From: Trochalopteron elliotii
Taxonomy: Eukaryota; Chordata; Aves; Passeriformes; Leiothrichidae
Reading direction: 5' to 3'
DNA length: 64,000 nucleotides
NCBI GenBank assembly: GCA_024734555.1
Contig: JANPWX010000653.1
Coordinates: forward strand, 1,922,226 to 1,986,225
The translations under genes and the position numbers were made by a program. Under the pieces are notes generated by a model that saw only the letters and a program-made list of their open reading frames with translations, ran no database searches and was not told the DNA's origin. Shown piece after piece: positions 13,916-29,200 of the stretch. Position 1 is the stretch's first letter, and every line of letters begins with the position of its first letter.

Positions 13916-15499
13916 CGTATTTTTTTCTTATTAACAAAATCTGAGCAGCTAGAGAGTTGGGTTCTTTGGGGTTGGTTTTGTGGTTTTTTTTTTACTCTAA
14001 GAACAACTTATGAAAGAGTAAGTCAATAAGCAACATACAAACAGGTCAGGCTGTATTCAAAAGACAATCTATCGTGCACCCACACAGAGACAGAAAAACT
14101 GACAGAGCCAATTGAGTTACAGTTAACATTTCCTTTATTTCATATAAGAATTCCTGAACTGAATGAAGAGTGATATTTTGGCCCATACTGCTAGACTAGA
14201 TAAATTCTTTAAGTATGCGGTGCCACAAGTGTACACAGTACTATAATAGCAAAAAAAAGACAGCCTGGGACAAGTTTCATTTTTATTATTAGCAGGAGTT
14301 AGACGTTTCAGATAAGGATATTATGCATTTCTGAATTTGCCTGGAAAGTTAATTAAAACTATGAGAACATTTTAAAACAGTATAAAATTGCCTACAGATA
14401 CTCATGATACTTTGGTAGGGGATGTGGAGTAAAAACCTACATCATGTAACATTCAGTTAACAGATCAGTTAACAGATTCTCTGCACTCCGAAGCCTAAGT
14501 AACACACAAGAGGAGAATAAGTACATAAGAAACTTAGTTTTCTACACAGAATGTGCCATCAAAGAACAGAAATGAAGCTTAGAAATTTTTTCCACATGAA
14601 AATAGAACCATTGTAACAAAACTGTACGGTCTGGTGGGTGATGCAGGTCATGTAAAATGTTAGAGGCTTTAGCAGAGGTTTAGCAAGGAACAAGTCCAAC
14701 TACTCGCAGTGTTCCATAAAAATGTACCCCTGACTGCTTACTGGTGCTTTCAAATGGGAAAAAAAAATCATAGGCATACAGAAACAAACACAGGAAACAA
14801 CTGTCTGCTAAGTCACAAGATGTAAGGTGGCACTATATATTAACTTATCCTTAAGCAATGTTCAGAAGAGAGAATTATATTTGCAGGAAGCTTGAATGAA
14901 ATGCTAGAAGCACAGTGATTTTGTTAAACAACCTGCAAGGCCAACTGCAACTGCTTTTTCTTTAGGTCAGTAGTTCGTTTAAAATAACATGAATTCCCTT
15001 CTTCCTTCCTGTTCTTAGGATCCACAGGTCAGTTATTTTCACCTTCAGTAAGAGTTTTTACTCTTAGAGTTTTTACACTCTAGGACAACTAGACTCCAGG
15101 GCTGGTAAATGGAGCTGATGTACTTTTTGAGTTGCAAGCTGTGCATGTCTCACGACTGCCTCCTCAAGCAAACACCTTACCTTTCAAGAGCTGTACGTGT
15201 TTTCTCCTTTATGTACACATGCTAATAATGCCCATTAAAAATGCAGCTAAATGAAATCTGTCTCAAATCAGTAATGGGAAAAAAATCCACTGTTTAATAT
15301 GCAGAAAAAGAGCATTAAGGCTCGCATTATTATAATTTGCATTGTTAGGCCTTTGAAACACAAGAATTTGTAGCTATAACCAGGAACTGAGCTTGTTTTG
15401 ACACTGGGTGTTACAGAAGGAAGAAAGAATTCATCTAAAGAAGATGTAATGAAATTAAAATAAAAGCACCTCTTCAAATCTTTCCCAGGCTTCTTTAAG

Positions 15500-15513
15500 C
15501 TGCCATCTGCTGG
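15500..15513 (-). promoter_or_regulatory. Candidate CTCF binding site
   Basis: The minus strand reads CCAGCAGATGGCAG, which fits every position of the degenerate CTCF core CCASYAGRKGGCRS. It is preceded by TGA and followed by C. It lies in the 12.7-kb intron in ordinary AT-rich surroundings. The core points in the same direction as NSD2 transcription. Occupancy cannot be inferred from sequence. Confidence 0.5.
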
Positions 15514-18500
15514 TCAGCTCAGACTTGAGGGTGTGATGAACGACAGGCTGGCTAACTTAAGAGTATTATATGTGCTTTATTTTGTCCTCTCTTAGGAAAA
15601 GATTACAGTTTCTTTGACAAAGTTTGTAAGTAGTACCTATGGTCTGCACAATACTTTGACACTTATCTGCTGTCAACAAATTCATCCAGTTTAATGAAGC
15701 CAGACAATAATCACAAAAATTGATTGAAAAGCTAAAGCAGATATGTTTCATGCAAACACACCAAGTGTGCCAATAATCCAGCAGTAATGGTAATGTAAAG
15801 TCTTTTTTATTTATTAAAAAAATACTGATTACACTCTTACTGGCACCTACTACATTAGTGGGGGGGTGGAGGGCCAAGGTAAAAAAAAGAAATTGGAATA
15901 CACCACTGCATCTCTTCTCACAAATATGTGCTTTTGGATGCTTACACCAAGTCTTACATAGCCAGTAAAAAACTAGTCTGAGCTTTTGCAGACTCCAAAG
16001 TGTTGAATATCTTTTTCACATCTGGCCCTACCAGTTGCTCATTAAGAATTATATTTCAACAAAATCATATTTCACATAAATGACTTGTGTCAAGTGCCTA
16101 GAAGTAAAATTATTTTGTTTCAAAATTAAATACAGGTATGAAATTCATTTATTCCTGTATAAACACTTTACTGCTTCTGTCCACCCATCTTAAAACAACT
16201 TCAAAGCCCAATTTTTTGAAGGGAGTGAACCTTTAATCTCTAATATGTCACCTCTATAAATCAGTTCGAACAAGTCCATACTCCCACTCTTATCTCCCTC
16301 CCAAAGTAATTTATTCATTGAAAATTGGGCCTTGCCTGATTTTATAGTATTTCAAATAAACCCCATTTAAAAAATATCCCCCAATAACAACAAAAAGCGT
16401 TCAAAATATTTTTTAAAATGTCAAATAAGATGCATCTTTCAAACAAGAAAGAACTGAGCACATCTTTCCTAGAACCTGGTTGTAAAGGACAGACATTTAA
16501 GGGGTATGTAGCTAACAACAGTTCTTGACAAATAACAGTCACATCCAGGTTCCATTCTGGAACAAGCTGTTCATAAAGAGTATGGGAGAAAAAGAAAGGA
16601 GAGGGAAAAAAAAAAAAAAAAACAAAAGACCAGAATCCTCATATATACACCTTGTAGAGATGTATGTGCTTGTAGAATACAGAGGCGTTTTCCTACACTT
16701 GTTAGGAGAGCACCTAGACCAACACTTAGAAGTATTATAGTGAACACAGAAATGTGAAAGTTAATCATTAAATCTACTTAAAGTTGAGAAGAATTACATC
16801 CTACTCAATTAGCTGTGCAAGGCTTTCATCATTACCTGACTGTTTATTTAAAAAAAAACTTTCCCTCAATACTGGGAAAGTTTCTCTCCAGATGAATGCC
16901 CTCAGGACACATACATATTTAGCTGTTTAGACAAGTGCTAAATAAAAATACAAAACGGGAAAAAGTTTTTAAGAGCCACCCACACAATCCAGAATTTCTC
17001 TGTCTTGTAGAATATCTTTCCTTGTTTTGTAGAGCAGGTCAGTATTAATTTCTGAAACACATGCCTGACATTTTTATTTTATTAAAAGGCAAAAATATAT
17101 CTAATACAGGAAACAAATTGGGCCCAATCCTTAGTTGGTCCAAGTCCAGGTCAGGGTAGCTTTAACCAATCCAAGGATTTAGTCCAATTATCTACTTCCC
17201 CCTGCACCCAATCCCCCAAAATTATTTAACACGGTGTGTTTTCTGTTATGCTGTTTGGGACTTTTTTTGATATCTTAAGCATTTGAAAACAATTAATTCA
17301 CTTTCTAGTTTGTGTATCTGTGTTCTGTGTGCCTTCTATGAAGTTAATTTTTCTCAGATCTTTTACTGTTTAGCAGCAGCTAAGTAAATCAGTGCTAAGT
17401 TTTAGAATTTCCATCTTGCCCATATCCTGTCTTACATAATGTGAACCATTATGTTATAATCCAAAATCCTACAAAAAAGGAGTTTTTTGATGAGAAAGAC
17501 TTCTGGATAGTTCATTTTATAATCATAATCTTGATAAAGAGAGGAATCTTTTTCCTGAGTGCCCAATATTTAGAGATGCGTATTTTGAGCCAAAACCCCA
17601 CAGATTTTTCCTTAAACTAGTCTGGTTAAATAGAAGGTCCCAAATAGACCATTACACAGCACATCCCATCAGCAAAGCCAATCCAACAGAAGCTGGTAAA
17701 CCAAAAGTTGGGAGTCTCTCAAGTGAGAAAACAGAGTATTACTTTACTTGGCTGCTGCTATGGACATGATTTCCTGTGGGACCTCCTTTGCTTGTTTTAC
17801 TGGGGTACAGGAGGGAGTATTTATTGAAGTTTTTTTAGTTAAAATGTTTTTCCAGTTACAGTTAAGATATACAGCCATTAACATGCAATCTTTTTTTCCT
17901 ACCCAAAGGTAAACTGTTTACTGAACATTGCCTAGATATTTTAACTGCATTCATTACAGCACCTCATGCATTTGTTAGGGAAGATGAAAGACTCTAGGAG
18001 AGCTGGAAGCCCTATTCCCTTGTTAGCAGGCAAGTATTTTCTCTACAGCTTTTGTAACACAAACTGGGTGAAGCTGTTTGTCTATGGATATTTTACTAAA
18101 TCCTACCAACTACAGATCCAAACCCACCTGCAAAACAGCATGCATACTTCACCTTCATGCTGCCACTCTTTGGCTGATTGATTTTAACAGTGCAGATGAC
18201 TTGGGGAATGGTTTAATGGATTTTATGAATACACTTCTGGTACATACATTTCATTTATTGTATGTCAACTGAGAAGAATTACAGTTCCAAATATGCAGAG
18301 CTAAGACTATGATTAGCAAGTATCAAAAAGATACATCCTTCACTGCCTGTTTAACTCTATTGGGGTTGGAGCTATTTGCATCACAGAGAAATAGCACTAA
18401 AACAGCCTGAAAACTAATTTGAGTTAAAAGGGGCTCTGCTCAGAAGACTGTCCAGTTCTAGATCAAATAGAGGATTAGGCAATTTGCTTCGATATAAAAG

Positions 18501-18848
18501 CTATGGCAACATGACAATATTGAGTTACATAATGTAACTAATGTAGTACACTTACATAAAAGTCTGTAGAAGAAAATACAGAACACACTGGCATTTTACT
18601 TTGCCTCTAATAGAAGGTTACAATTCTAAAACGTTGTTGGTAAATACATTAAAAACCACAATAATATCTCGACGTCCCCAAATCAGACGTTCGTGTTACA
18701 ATAAATGATTTGCAATGCACACGTTAACAGGTTTCACAGAGGCCAAAACTGTAACTTGTCTAGAGCACCAACGTTAGAGAATTCGCCTTTGATTTTTGCT
18801 TTTTTTTTTTTTTTAAACAAGATTCACACCTGATAATTTCTGTAATTA

Positions 18849-19983
<1,135 letters not shown>

Positions 19984-20065
19984 CTGACTGGTTCTTTTGT
20001 GAAGAGGAGGTTTCTGTGACCTTAGAAGAGTTTGTTTTTGCTGTTTTGTCATTGCTTGTCTCCCT
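19984..20065 (-). CDS. NSD2: NSD2 coding exon 7 (Ser/Thr-rich linker, residues 563-590)
   Basis: This 82-bp exon encodes RETSNDKTAKTNSSKV and TETSSSQKNQS, the poorly conserved linker that in human reads RDTITDKTARTSSYK and onwards. It is recognised by its position, its conserved start (R-E/D-T, then DKTA) and compatible phases. The acceptor is GTGACAG|AGGGAG after a strong T-rich tract. The donor is CAGTCAG|GTAATG (intron from 19983). It enters in phase 0 and leaves in phase 1. A 195-codon open frame on the opposite strand (19551-20138) overlaps this exon and is considered chance. Confidence 0.92.
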
Positions 20066-23000
20066 CTGTCACAAAAAAAAATATGAAAAAATAAAAAAAC
20101 TCCTAATTTATGAGTGGTTGGATACAACTGGCAATTAGTTCTGGATTTATGTTATTAAAAATAAAGTGTCTTTACAAATATCTGAATGGTACTGTAGTTA
20201 AACTAGCCCCACTTAAGTGAATTTTAAAACTCATTTACAGCAGAGGGTACAAACCCATAAACAAATGAGAAATATTAAGGAACACAGTACTTCAGCATCC
20301 CACTTATCCATCCCAAATTCAGCATACCAAAAAGGGGAGTGCTACATGAACACAAAACTTGTGAATTATCTTTACTGCTCTTTGTACAAACTGGTCAAAT
20401 TAAAACCTTTAATTATTAAAGGTAAATTGCAGAATTAGTATAGAAATTTGAGAATAAACCCTGTGCAGAACTCTAAGTCTCAGAGAGGCTTGCTTCCAAC
20501 TCCACAACTTATAGCAGTGCCATTTTTTAAATTACTATGGTTAAGATTGTTTCAGCATTTCCAAAATAAAATCACTATTTTCAAGGGAGAATAAACAGCA
20601 CCTAAATTTGCTCCAGATCGAGAATTCATGATTAAAAGTTTAGGTCAAAAACTGAGGAAGTTTTTGTCAAATCTTTGTCAAAATTAAGATGTTGTTCCTT
20701 ACACATGCCACTATATTTTTTTTCCATTTCTTATGTTACAAATTCAGTAAAATTACTAAAACTGTAGCCTAGAATACTTAACCCTGACACATGCTCACCT
20801 GATTAATATGCACAACTCTATTGAACAAAAAGCTTTACACACATTTCCAACACTTTACATCCTTTTTCACAGTCTTCATCTGACAATCAGTTTTACCAAA
20901 GAAAGATGTGCAGGTGAACACCTCAAAGGCCAGAGAACTGATTTCCTTTGCAAAAATAAACATGAATGGCTACAGATATGCCATGCTGTGTTTTTACTGA
21001 GCTCTAAGCAGACTAAGCTGCCCTACCAACAATGCCACCAGAGGCTCCCAGTATCTGTTTTCTAAGATTACTGTTACACTTGTGGGTAAAAATGAAAGAA
21101 AAGAGGGTGTCAAGAGGATGGTGCCAGACTCTTTTCTGTGGTGCCCAGTGACAAGACAAGGAGTAACAGCCACAAACTAAAACACACCAAGTTCCACCTC
21201 AACATGAGGAAGATTTCTTTACTTTGGGGTGGCAGGGCATTGGAACAGCTGCCCACAGAGGTCGTGGAGTCTCCATCTCTGGAGACATTCCAAACCCACC
21301 TGGACACATTCCTGTGTAACCTGCTCTAGATGACCCTGTCTTGGCAGGGGGATTGGACTGGATGATTTCCAGAGGCCCCTTCCAATCCTAAGGATTCTGT
21401 GATTCTGTGAAAATGTACAGGATATTTCATTCAATTTAAATTTAAAGCACACTTTACAGAACCCCCATTTTGTTAATGTGCATTTTATATACAGCATCAA
21501 AGCAACAACGAACAAATTAGTTTTTCAGAACTTCCATATGGGTACTCATGGCTTGGTTACTTTATGTGAAAACATTCTGATGTTGTAAATAAGAATTAAG
21601 GACAAAGGGAGAGTATAACCCACAACTCTTGCACAAGAAGTAAAATGCCATGAAATTAAAGCTCCTCCTATACAAAATGACTGTAACTAAAGCCTGCAGG
21701 TAAACTGGGAATAACAGGAAGAAGGTGCATGGTTAGTGTTTGCTTTTTTGAATCATTACATAGATATTTTCACTGTCATTCACTGAATGTTCTACTAAGC
21801 AGCAGCACATACAGCTTGAAGTGCCTTGGGACTGTGAAGGCAGGAAAAAGACTAAGAGAGAATTCCTAAAACAAACTGCAAACCATATCTGACCCTTCTG
21901 TGGAGCACAAACCCTGCTATATTTACACACATCAAACCCCTTGTAAGCAGTTCTGATAAACTGACCAGAGAGAGAGAACAACATTTTTAAAGTGCACATT
22001 ATAAAGTCAGTGCCATTAGTGCTATAAATATTATGGGAATCATTCAGTTCATTTAGTTATTTTCCTGCTGGTGTATTCACATGTGAATCACAGCACCAAA
22101 GATACCAGAACCTCCCATGGATGAACTGCACTGCAACCACCTTTCATCCTGCTTCTGAGAATGTAGGCTAATTGTAGTGTACAAATGCTGGTGGGACAGG
22201 AAAGTACCTTTAGAACAATCAAAACAAGGACTGTACAGGAGGAATTAATTATAATAGGTAGACTTCATTATTCCATGGATCTAGTGTATTATAGTGTATT
22301 CAAATCAATTAGACAAGTTTAAAAAGGTTTGAAAAACTGCTCCTAAAAAGTCACATGAATATGCAACTACTAACCCATTCCAGCAAGAAGTGCAAAAAAA
22401 CAGTTTTGACCCTTCTTTCTGCCAAGGTAACAACATTAAAAATTATCTCTGTCCCTTGCTAATCAGCTCATTAAGCAGATCTGAAATTCCATTTTTTTTA
22501 ATATTAAACTCTAAGACAACAAGCAGTCTCAATATCTACAATATCAACAGAAGTAGCAAAATAACCAGCCCACCAAACAGACTGACACAAATAAGACCTC
22601 TACAACTCATTTAAAAAATAAATCTACCATCTTTCCTTCTATTAGGTTGTCTCATTTCATTGCTGTACCACTGAAGTTCTTAGCTTAGGTCTATGGTACT
22701 CACACTGCAGTATGATACTGCAATAACACACCTGAACACAACATGTGTGAGCTAAGCTTTCCACACAAGTAAAACCCATGAAATTCACTGCTCTACATGC
22801 TTGACTAACTAAACCCATGCCTGAGTCTCCACAAGATTTGTGTCGTGTCCACATACGCAGTGACCTGTGCAAGGAAAATTCTCATTCTCACAAACAAGCT
22901 AACCACAAAAGAAGCCTGCTATTTGTGTGATAAATATACTTTTACTGCATAAATATAAATTTACTGCAGTCTCCTAACCCAAGAAAAGGGTCAGCATGCC

Positions 23001-23446
23001 ACTCTAAAATGCCCTATAACCTTCCAGTTCATGAAAAGTAGTTTTTCTGTTTTGCTTTACTTCTTTCCTCTCTTCTGACTTCTGTCTAAAGTAACTATTG
23101 ACTAAAACTTTGACTTTTACATTCTGGTAAAACTAAGTCCAAATCAGGAGGAAAGAAAACGAACTACAGAGCATAACAACACAGAGAGGTCATGCCTCCC
23201 TCTGCACAATCCTTTGGGAAACAGTTGAAGTAGCAAGTGCAACTTGTCATACCTCCATCCTCAAAATCATAGGAAAAAATCCCACAGCGGTAAGCTCATA
23301 TGTATCTCTGAATATCGACAACAGGTTGGTTTGATACATGGACATTTCTTTTTTAACCCTGAAAATGGAAATGCTGACAAACTTAACTACAGCAATGTGA
23401 CTGGTGCTGCTATAAATAAACCCCAACAAACCAATGACATAATTAC
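20066..23446 (-). other. NSD2: NSD2 intron with CR1 insertion (3.4 kb)
   Basis: This intron holds a well-preserved CR1 3' fragment at 21104-21410. The rest is AT-rich sequence without recognisable features. Confidence 0.8.
21104..21410 (+). mobile_element. CR1 LINE, 3'-end fragment
   Basis: This is a classic avian CR1 3' end: a terminal coding remnant with 'agtgacaagacaaggagtaac', then 'gagtctccatctctggagac' and 'ggggattggactggatgat', finishing in tandem 'attctgtg' units at 21394-21410. It is severely 5'-truncated, as is usual for CR1, and has no poly(A) tail. It lies opposite to NSD2 transcription. The antisense open frame at 21219-21515 only reads across this element. Confidence 0.95.
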
Positions 23447-23565
23447 CTTCCGATTATTCTGTTTATCCATCCTGAGTCTTTTCCTAGGTGCTTCCTGAAC
23501 TTCAAAATCTTCTGTAGGCTCCTTTGTCCTCTTTTTTTGGTTTCTTTTATTTCCATGTAAATTAC
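23447..23565 (-). CDS. NSD2: NSD2 coding exon 6 (basic linker, residues 523-562)
   Basis: This short exon encodes a highly charged linker: GNLHGNKRNQKKRTKEP, then TEDFEVQEAPRKRLRMDK and QNNRK. The two basic clusters (about 529-538 and 550-556) flank an acidic patch and match the human linker with moderate divergence. No fold is expected; nuclear retention or nonspecific DNA contact is a likely role. The acceptor is CCCAAG|GTAATT and the donor CGGAAG|GTAATT (intron from 23446). It enters in phase 1 and leaves in phase 0. The acceptor and donor are followed by the same GTAATT, a coincidence that could confuse splice predictors. Confidence 0.95.
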
Positions 23566-26118
23566 CTTGGGATGGGGGATGGGGGAAACTCACATGAAAA
23601 ATAATCTAAAACCCACTTTGAAATTATTTGAACTAATCTAGTTATTTAAGGTACTTTTCTTTCAGTCATTATTTTTAAAACATGGTTAAACATTAACACA
23701 GTTCGATGACCTCTTAATGCTTAGGGGCTGGTTTCTGGTGCTGAAGACTAACTCTAGAACAATCCAAATCAACTGCTTCATACTCAAGTTATTTTACACA
23801 GATGAGTCTACCCATACAAGCCCTAGTTTAAGATCTGAAATGTCACTGCTCAACACTTATTTCATATCATCAGACTGCATGTGATTGATCTATAAAGCTT
23901 TTAATTCTCCTGCCACTTTGTAACAGCGTCTTACCACTAAAATTACTTCCTAAGTCTCCTCCTTAAGCCTACTTTTAAGTTCTCCAAACAATACAGATGA
24001 AGACACTGGTGACATCTATTAAGGGGCCTCTGAAAAAGGCAAGATATCACCAACTGTACAGATTAATTCTCTTTCTGGTAAGGCAATTCCAGACTCTAAG
24101 AAGCTGATTGTATTTTACACAAGACCATAAGATTCCTTGCCTTTATGAACCAGAATCCTATGAACAGAACCACGCTGGCCATTTTAGACCACAAAGTTAC
24201 TCATGCATTTAGATGGCTGTTCACTGCAAAGTTCAAGCAGCTGCTAAATACAAAGGGTCAGCGAGTAATCTACATACCCCTGCCAGAGCTTCCACTACTG
24301 TTTGCACCTCAAAAAGATAGATGAGGGTTTGGGAAGTGGTCTGTTTTATCAAGATGAAATGACAACATAATTACACTCTCCAGTACTTTTTAGTTTATGA
24401 AGCTACAGAGTATTATTAGTATGAAAATTGCAAGCTCCAGGGGCACAAATGTATTAACTGAAAATTGCCCTACAGCTACAAGCATTCTATTCCAGTGGGA
24501 ACAAATACCTGTAAATATTAAAAATATAGCAACTTGAAAATATGGATAATTTTCAAATTAGTGTTCTTATCTAAACAATCTAGTACATTTTCTATGATCA
24601 AACTGAATCCACAAAGCAGACTGAAATGGCTCCAGGAAAACCTGCTACTTACAAAAAGCCAGCAAAAGAAATCCCACAACATTCTTCCAAGTTTAAGATA
24701 AGAGGATTTGAGATAGGGAACAAGTGAACTGACATACTTTCATCTGTAGGTAACTATAAATGTACACAATATATGTACTAGAAACACCTGGTACAGGTAC
24801 AATTTCAATTACATTTCTTGCAATATGACACTGAGGAAGGTGAACAAAATTCAGCACTACAGTGTTAAGATATTTAATTTGGGATCCATTAAAGTTCTAA
24901 CGTCAAGGAAGACAACATCTGAGATAAAATAAAGATATTATGATACGTGGGCGATTACATAAAAAAAGACACTCAGTAGCTACTTATAATGATGAGCTAT
25001 TTGCACACAACACAAATTTCAATTACTTCTGGATCTTGATCTCCTTTTAGGTGAGTCTTGAAACACTTTACGTTTGGCCTCTCCAATATTCTTCAATGAT
25101 GAACCTTGAGAGATACAGAATGTTTTTTTTTTTTAAACTGATATCCAAATATTTAACACTTAAAACTTAAAGTTAAAAACTTTTCAATTTTCCACAAAAT
25201 GATGTTATTTCACACACACACACAGATAATTAACAAAACTGACTGCCATTTTTATACAAGTTTTTCCAAGTCTCACAAACTTTCAAACACTCCCTCTCAT
25301 TCTTGTCATTGCCCAAAGCAGCACCTGTTGGCTTCTAATACTTCCATAGTAAGTCTTCTTACAGTGCTGTAAAGCTATTTAAATTTGAAAAAAGATAGCT
25401 AGTTAAATTTGATAAAGTTCATGCAAATGGAAAACTATCTTCTTCCTCCTCCTTTCTCAAATAACCCTCTCAAATATTTTGGAAAACAATTGAGACTGTT
25501 CACCAAAAACAAACACCAGAAAACAGCAACAAGAAATAAAAGGAGAAAAAAAATAAAGTATTCGCAAACTTGCACAGAGTCCTAAAAACTTTGAGTAGCA
25601 CAGTAAAATGCCAAATGGGTGAAGGGTTCAGAATAAAGTTTGGAATAGTTCTTCCTGAGCTGATGATGATGTGAAGTAATACACTTTAGGCACATATGAA
25701 GAAAAGGAGTAGTACTGATTAAAATTTTTAAACCATTTCTAACTGTTCTATAAAACCAACATCTCAAATTTTGCTAGCAGTAACACTTCATCTTCCCTTC
25801 CCACCATCCACTCGTAACAAGCAGTGGATGCAATGGCAGCTGCTTATGGGCAGAAGAAGAATGAGAAATCAGCAATGTCTAAACAGCAGAAGGTTTACAT
25901 ATAACAACTTTTCAGAACAATGAGCAAGAAATGTAGACTTCATGGGTTGCGTTTATTGTAACCATTGGCATTCCTTTGCTATTGGCACAAACACCAAGAA
26001 TTAAAACTGGAAAACAGTGAAAGCTGTTTTCCCTACAGGGTCTCAAATATGTGCTTAGTTTAACGCCACTATGTATATCAAATTTAGTTAGAGTACACTA
26101 GCACAGTTTTACGTTTAC
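23566..26118 (-). other. NSD2: NSD2 intron after the HMG box (2.6 kb)
   Basis: AT-rich intron with a short (CA)7 run at 25211-25224. Nothing else was recognised. Confidence 0.7.
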
Positions 26119-26263
26119 CAGAGTCTTCTTCAGATTTGGGAGAGGTCACTATGGCAAACTTTGTGTTATAGCGAGCTTTCTGTTTTTCACTAAGCATGTT
26201 CCACTGCGATTCCAGCAGCTCTTCAATCTCCTCACTTGAAGCATCTGGATGTTCAGCAACCAC
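26119..26263 (-). CDS. NSD2: NSD2 coding exon 5 (most of the HMG box, residues 475-523)
   Basis: The exon encodes [30 protein letters not shown] and NTKFAIV, which form the second and third helices of the HMG box. This DNA-bending domain is present in NSD2 but not in NSD1 or NSD3, so it fixes the paralogue. Trp495 and the EKQKARY motif are the usual core residues. The exon ends in an acidic tail, SEEDS plus the first base of Gly523. The acceptor is GTATAG|GTGG and the donor CTCTG|GTAAAC (intron from 26118). It enters in phase 0 and leaves in phase 1. Confidence 0.97.
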
Positions 26264-29200
26264 CTATACATGCAGAAATAGGGTTGAATTAAAAAAAAGG
26301 TGACCATTGGAAAGAATGGTGTACACACTTCCATCACTTTGGAAAACTGGATACAATTTATCTAATATTTCTGCTGAAGACAGAACTAGAATAAAACCAA
26401 ATGTATCCAGTTTTGCTTTGAATAACCACTTCTCTCTCTGTGTCCTTAAAAAAAAAAATTGACTAGCTTATTCAGAAGTATTATGACAAATTTTGTAAGT
26501 ATCTATATGCCTTTTACCATTCAAAAAATGGACTAAGTGGAGTAAGCATAAATCTTGTCCTGTGGTCATTAAAAAAAAAAATTGTTTCTCAATGAAGTTT
26601 AAATATAGATCCACAAACGACAGGCAAGCAATACTGGAATATATGCTTGCCTAGAAAGAAACCCATCAATTCACAGCAAAACTCATTAATCACAGAACTC
26701 AGTACACCTAACTCAGCAGAGAGATTTACACAAGTTAGCATATGATGTAACATTTTCCTGTTTGATTCATCATTTTTCTATTATGCATATGAACACAAGG
26801 AACTCAAAAGCTGTGCATCTTTTTTAATGTTACAAGGAGAACACATAATATCCATCAATATGGAGTTTAACAGTTTCTAGAAGTTTGTTCAACACAACAA
26901 AAAAATCCAGCATTAAAATGAAAGAAAAAAATCCTCCCTAACTCCTTCAGTATACCCCCACTTCTACTTAAGGAAAATCAGATTTGATTAATCATACAAG
27001 TAAAAAAACTCTACACTTGCAGAGAAATGAAACAGTACGTTTAAAAATAATCCTTCTCATCTCATTACCCAGCATCCCCCCAAATCCTATTTGAGTGATG
27101 CAACTGATACCCCAAAAACTCCGAGCAAATTAAAAACTAGGTCACGAAAGGCAATCATTCAAAGAGTAACACCATTCACCAGAACAAATACATTTTTTTC
27201 TGATAAGGTGAAATGATTAAACCTAATTTCTTGGAATTTAGGGTCTTAAAACTACATTTCCTGTTATCAAACAGGATCCAAGTGTGACTGCTGCTTTTCC
27301 AGGTGTTAAAATACTTGCAATACCTTCCTTCCACTGGTCAGTGTCTAGTATGGAAATCCATGTTTTAATTTTTCTCCTAGCAGAGTACTAAGAATTGTCT
27401 TGTTTCTATCTGGCATAATCCATCTGCACAAGGCTTGAGAAGTACAACTACCTTTGAAAGCGTCTATGCAAAGTTTGATTAGAATATAACAACTGGACTC
27501 ACATTATTGAAAGGGAGGAATATAAATCCACAAGATACCCCCTTCCACAAATTTCACTTCTTCAGGACATGGAATTGGGATCACAAATGTACAGGTCATT
27601 GTGCCCAGTGAGGGCACAGAGCCATTTAATTCTCCAAGAAATAACTAGATTTATTCGGACTAATGAGATACACATCAACATTACCTCCAGTCTCAACAAA
27701 ATAAGAATAAAAATAACTTTCAGCTCACTAGCAGTACTGTGAAATGACAAGGAAAAGACACTCAGAATTCTTAACTGTGAAGGGACCCTTGCAAATAAGG
27801 CCTCCAAGGGAAATGCTCAGTAGTCTTCTCCAAAGTCTCTCTGTGAAATTCCCTCATTTTCCTCACAACAGACTCAAGGCTCAATCAATTAATGTAAACA
27901 CTGTAGCTGTCTGCCTCTCACTTGAATGATACCTTTATCTCCAGTCAGACACTTCCTTCCAATGCTTACTAGGCTTATATTTTTCACAGGGGAAGCACAT
28001 CATACAATACTACAAAATACATCTTCACTCCTTTGGTAACAGCACAAAATACTTAACGTGTCACTACAACCATGAAAGTGCTCCAAGCTTTCAACTCCAA
28101 GCTTTTTCCCTCAGGGAAGTGTGTCTCTCAAATCTTCAAAAACATTCTCCAGCAGTTAAATAATAATAAAATCAAACTGATATATGAATCTCACTACCAA
28201 ACAAAGCCAGACTCCACACAAGAGACAGCAGAAATGGCTCTACTTTTAAGAGAGCTTGGTATTATTGGAGTAATAATAGCAAGAGTAGTCTTCAGTCATC
28301 CCTTTCACTTCTGTCCCTTCCCAAGACTGGGGACAGAGAGCCTCTTCTGAGTCTGTGATGTTCCTTTTTTCTAAGTTTCTACAAGCAAATACGAGAGAAA
28401 GCCACACACTAAACCCTCCAATGCCACCAATACAAGTAGCTCAAAACCAGGTTTGTTTTTAGCCAACATTATCTCTCGTTCTAAAGCATGAGAACATCTA
28501 CAACACAACAAAACAAACTCTTGGTGAAAGCCATGGAAGTCGAACCAGACAAGCCTAACGGAAGGGGAGACCCCAAATACTAGACTGGATACAATCTCCA
28601 CCTCCACCAATGACATGAACCTCCCATTTTATAAGCAACATGAAAGGCAAAAGGCATAAATATCTAAATTGGTATTTTCTCACTTTGCCAGCCAAATTCC
28701 AACTAAGACAGAGGCAAGACAAGTTCTTCTGATGATCAGTCAGAGGAATCTGCAGCTTTTACAACCTAGTTCTGTTCTATCCACAGAAGTGTTTCTGTAG
28801 CTGTTAAGAATGGATCACATATTCAGGCAGGTTTGGGTTTTCATGACAGATCTTATTAATAAGTATTCTAGGCAGAAATGGTAGGATGCCCTCTCTCTCT
28901 AAAAACATGTAGTATTTTTAAACTTCCTTCTGCTTCAACTTTGTGCAACATTAACCACTATCATCAGTGAGAATTTCAAGTTTAAGAAAGTTTTTCCATT
29001 TCCTGAAATGACACTGAAGACAAAGTATTTCCTCTATTTCATATATTCTAACAGTCTTCATATTTTCCATCTCTTAATTTGAGAATTACAGTATAACCAC
29101 AGTAGGGAACAAAGACTGATAACTGGCACAAAACCCAGAAATACAAGAGACTCAGCATGTCTCTTCTCTGCAAGGTATGTTTGGCTAAGAGTCCATAAAG

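Noticed and set aside
21110..21515. Open frames overlapping the CR1 at 21104-21410
   Set aside because: They read antisense or partly through a 5'-truncated LINE end and do not encode an intact reverse transcriptase.
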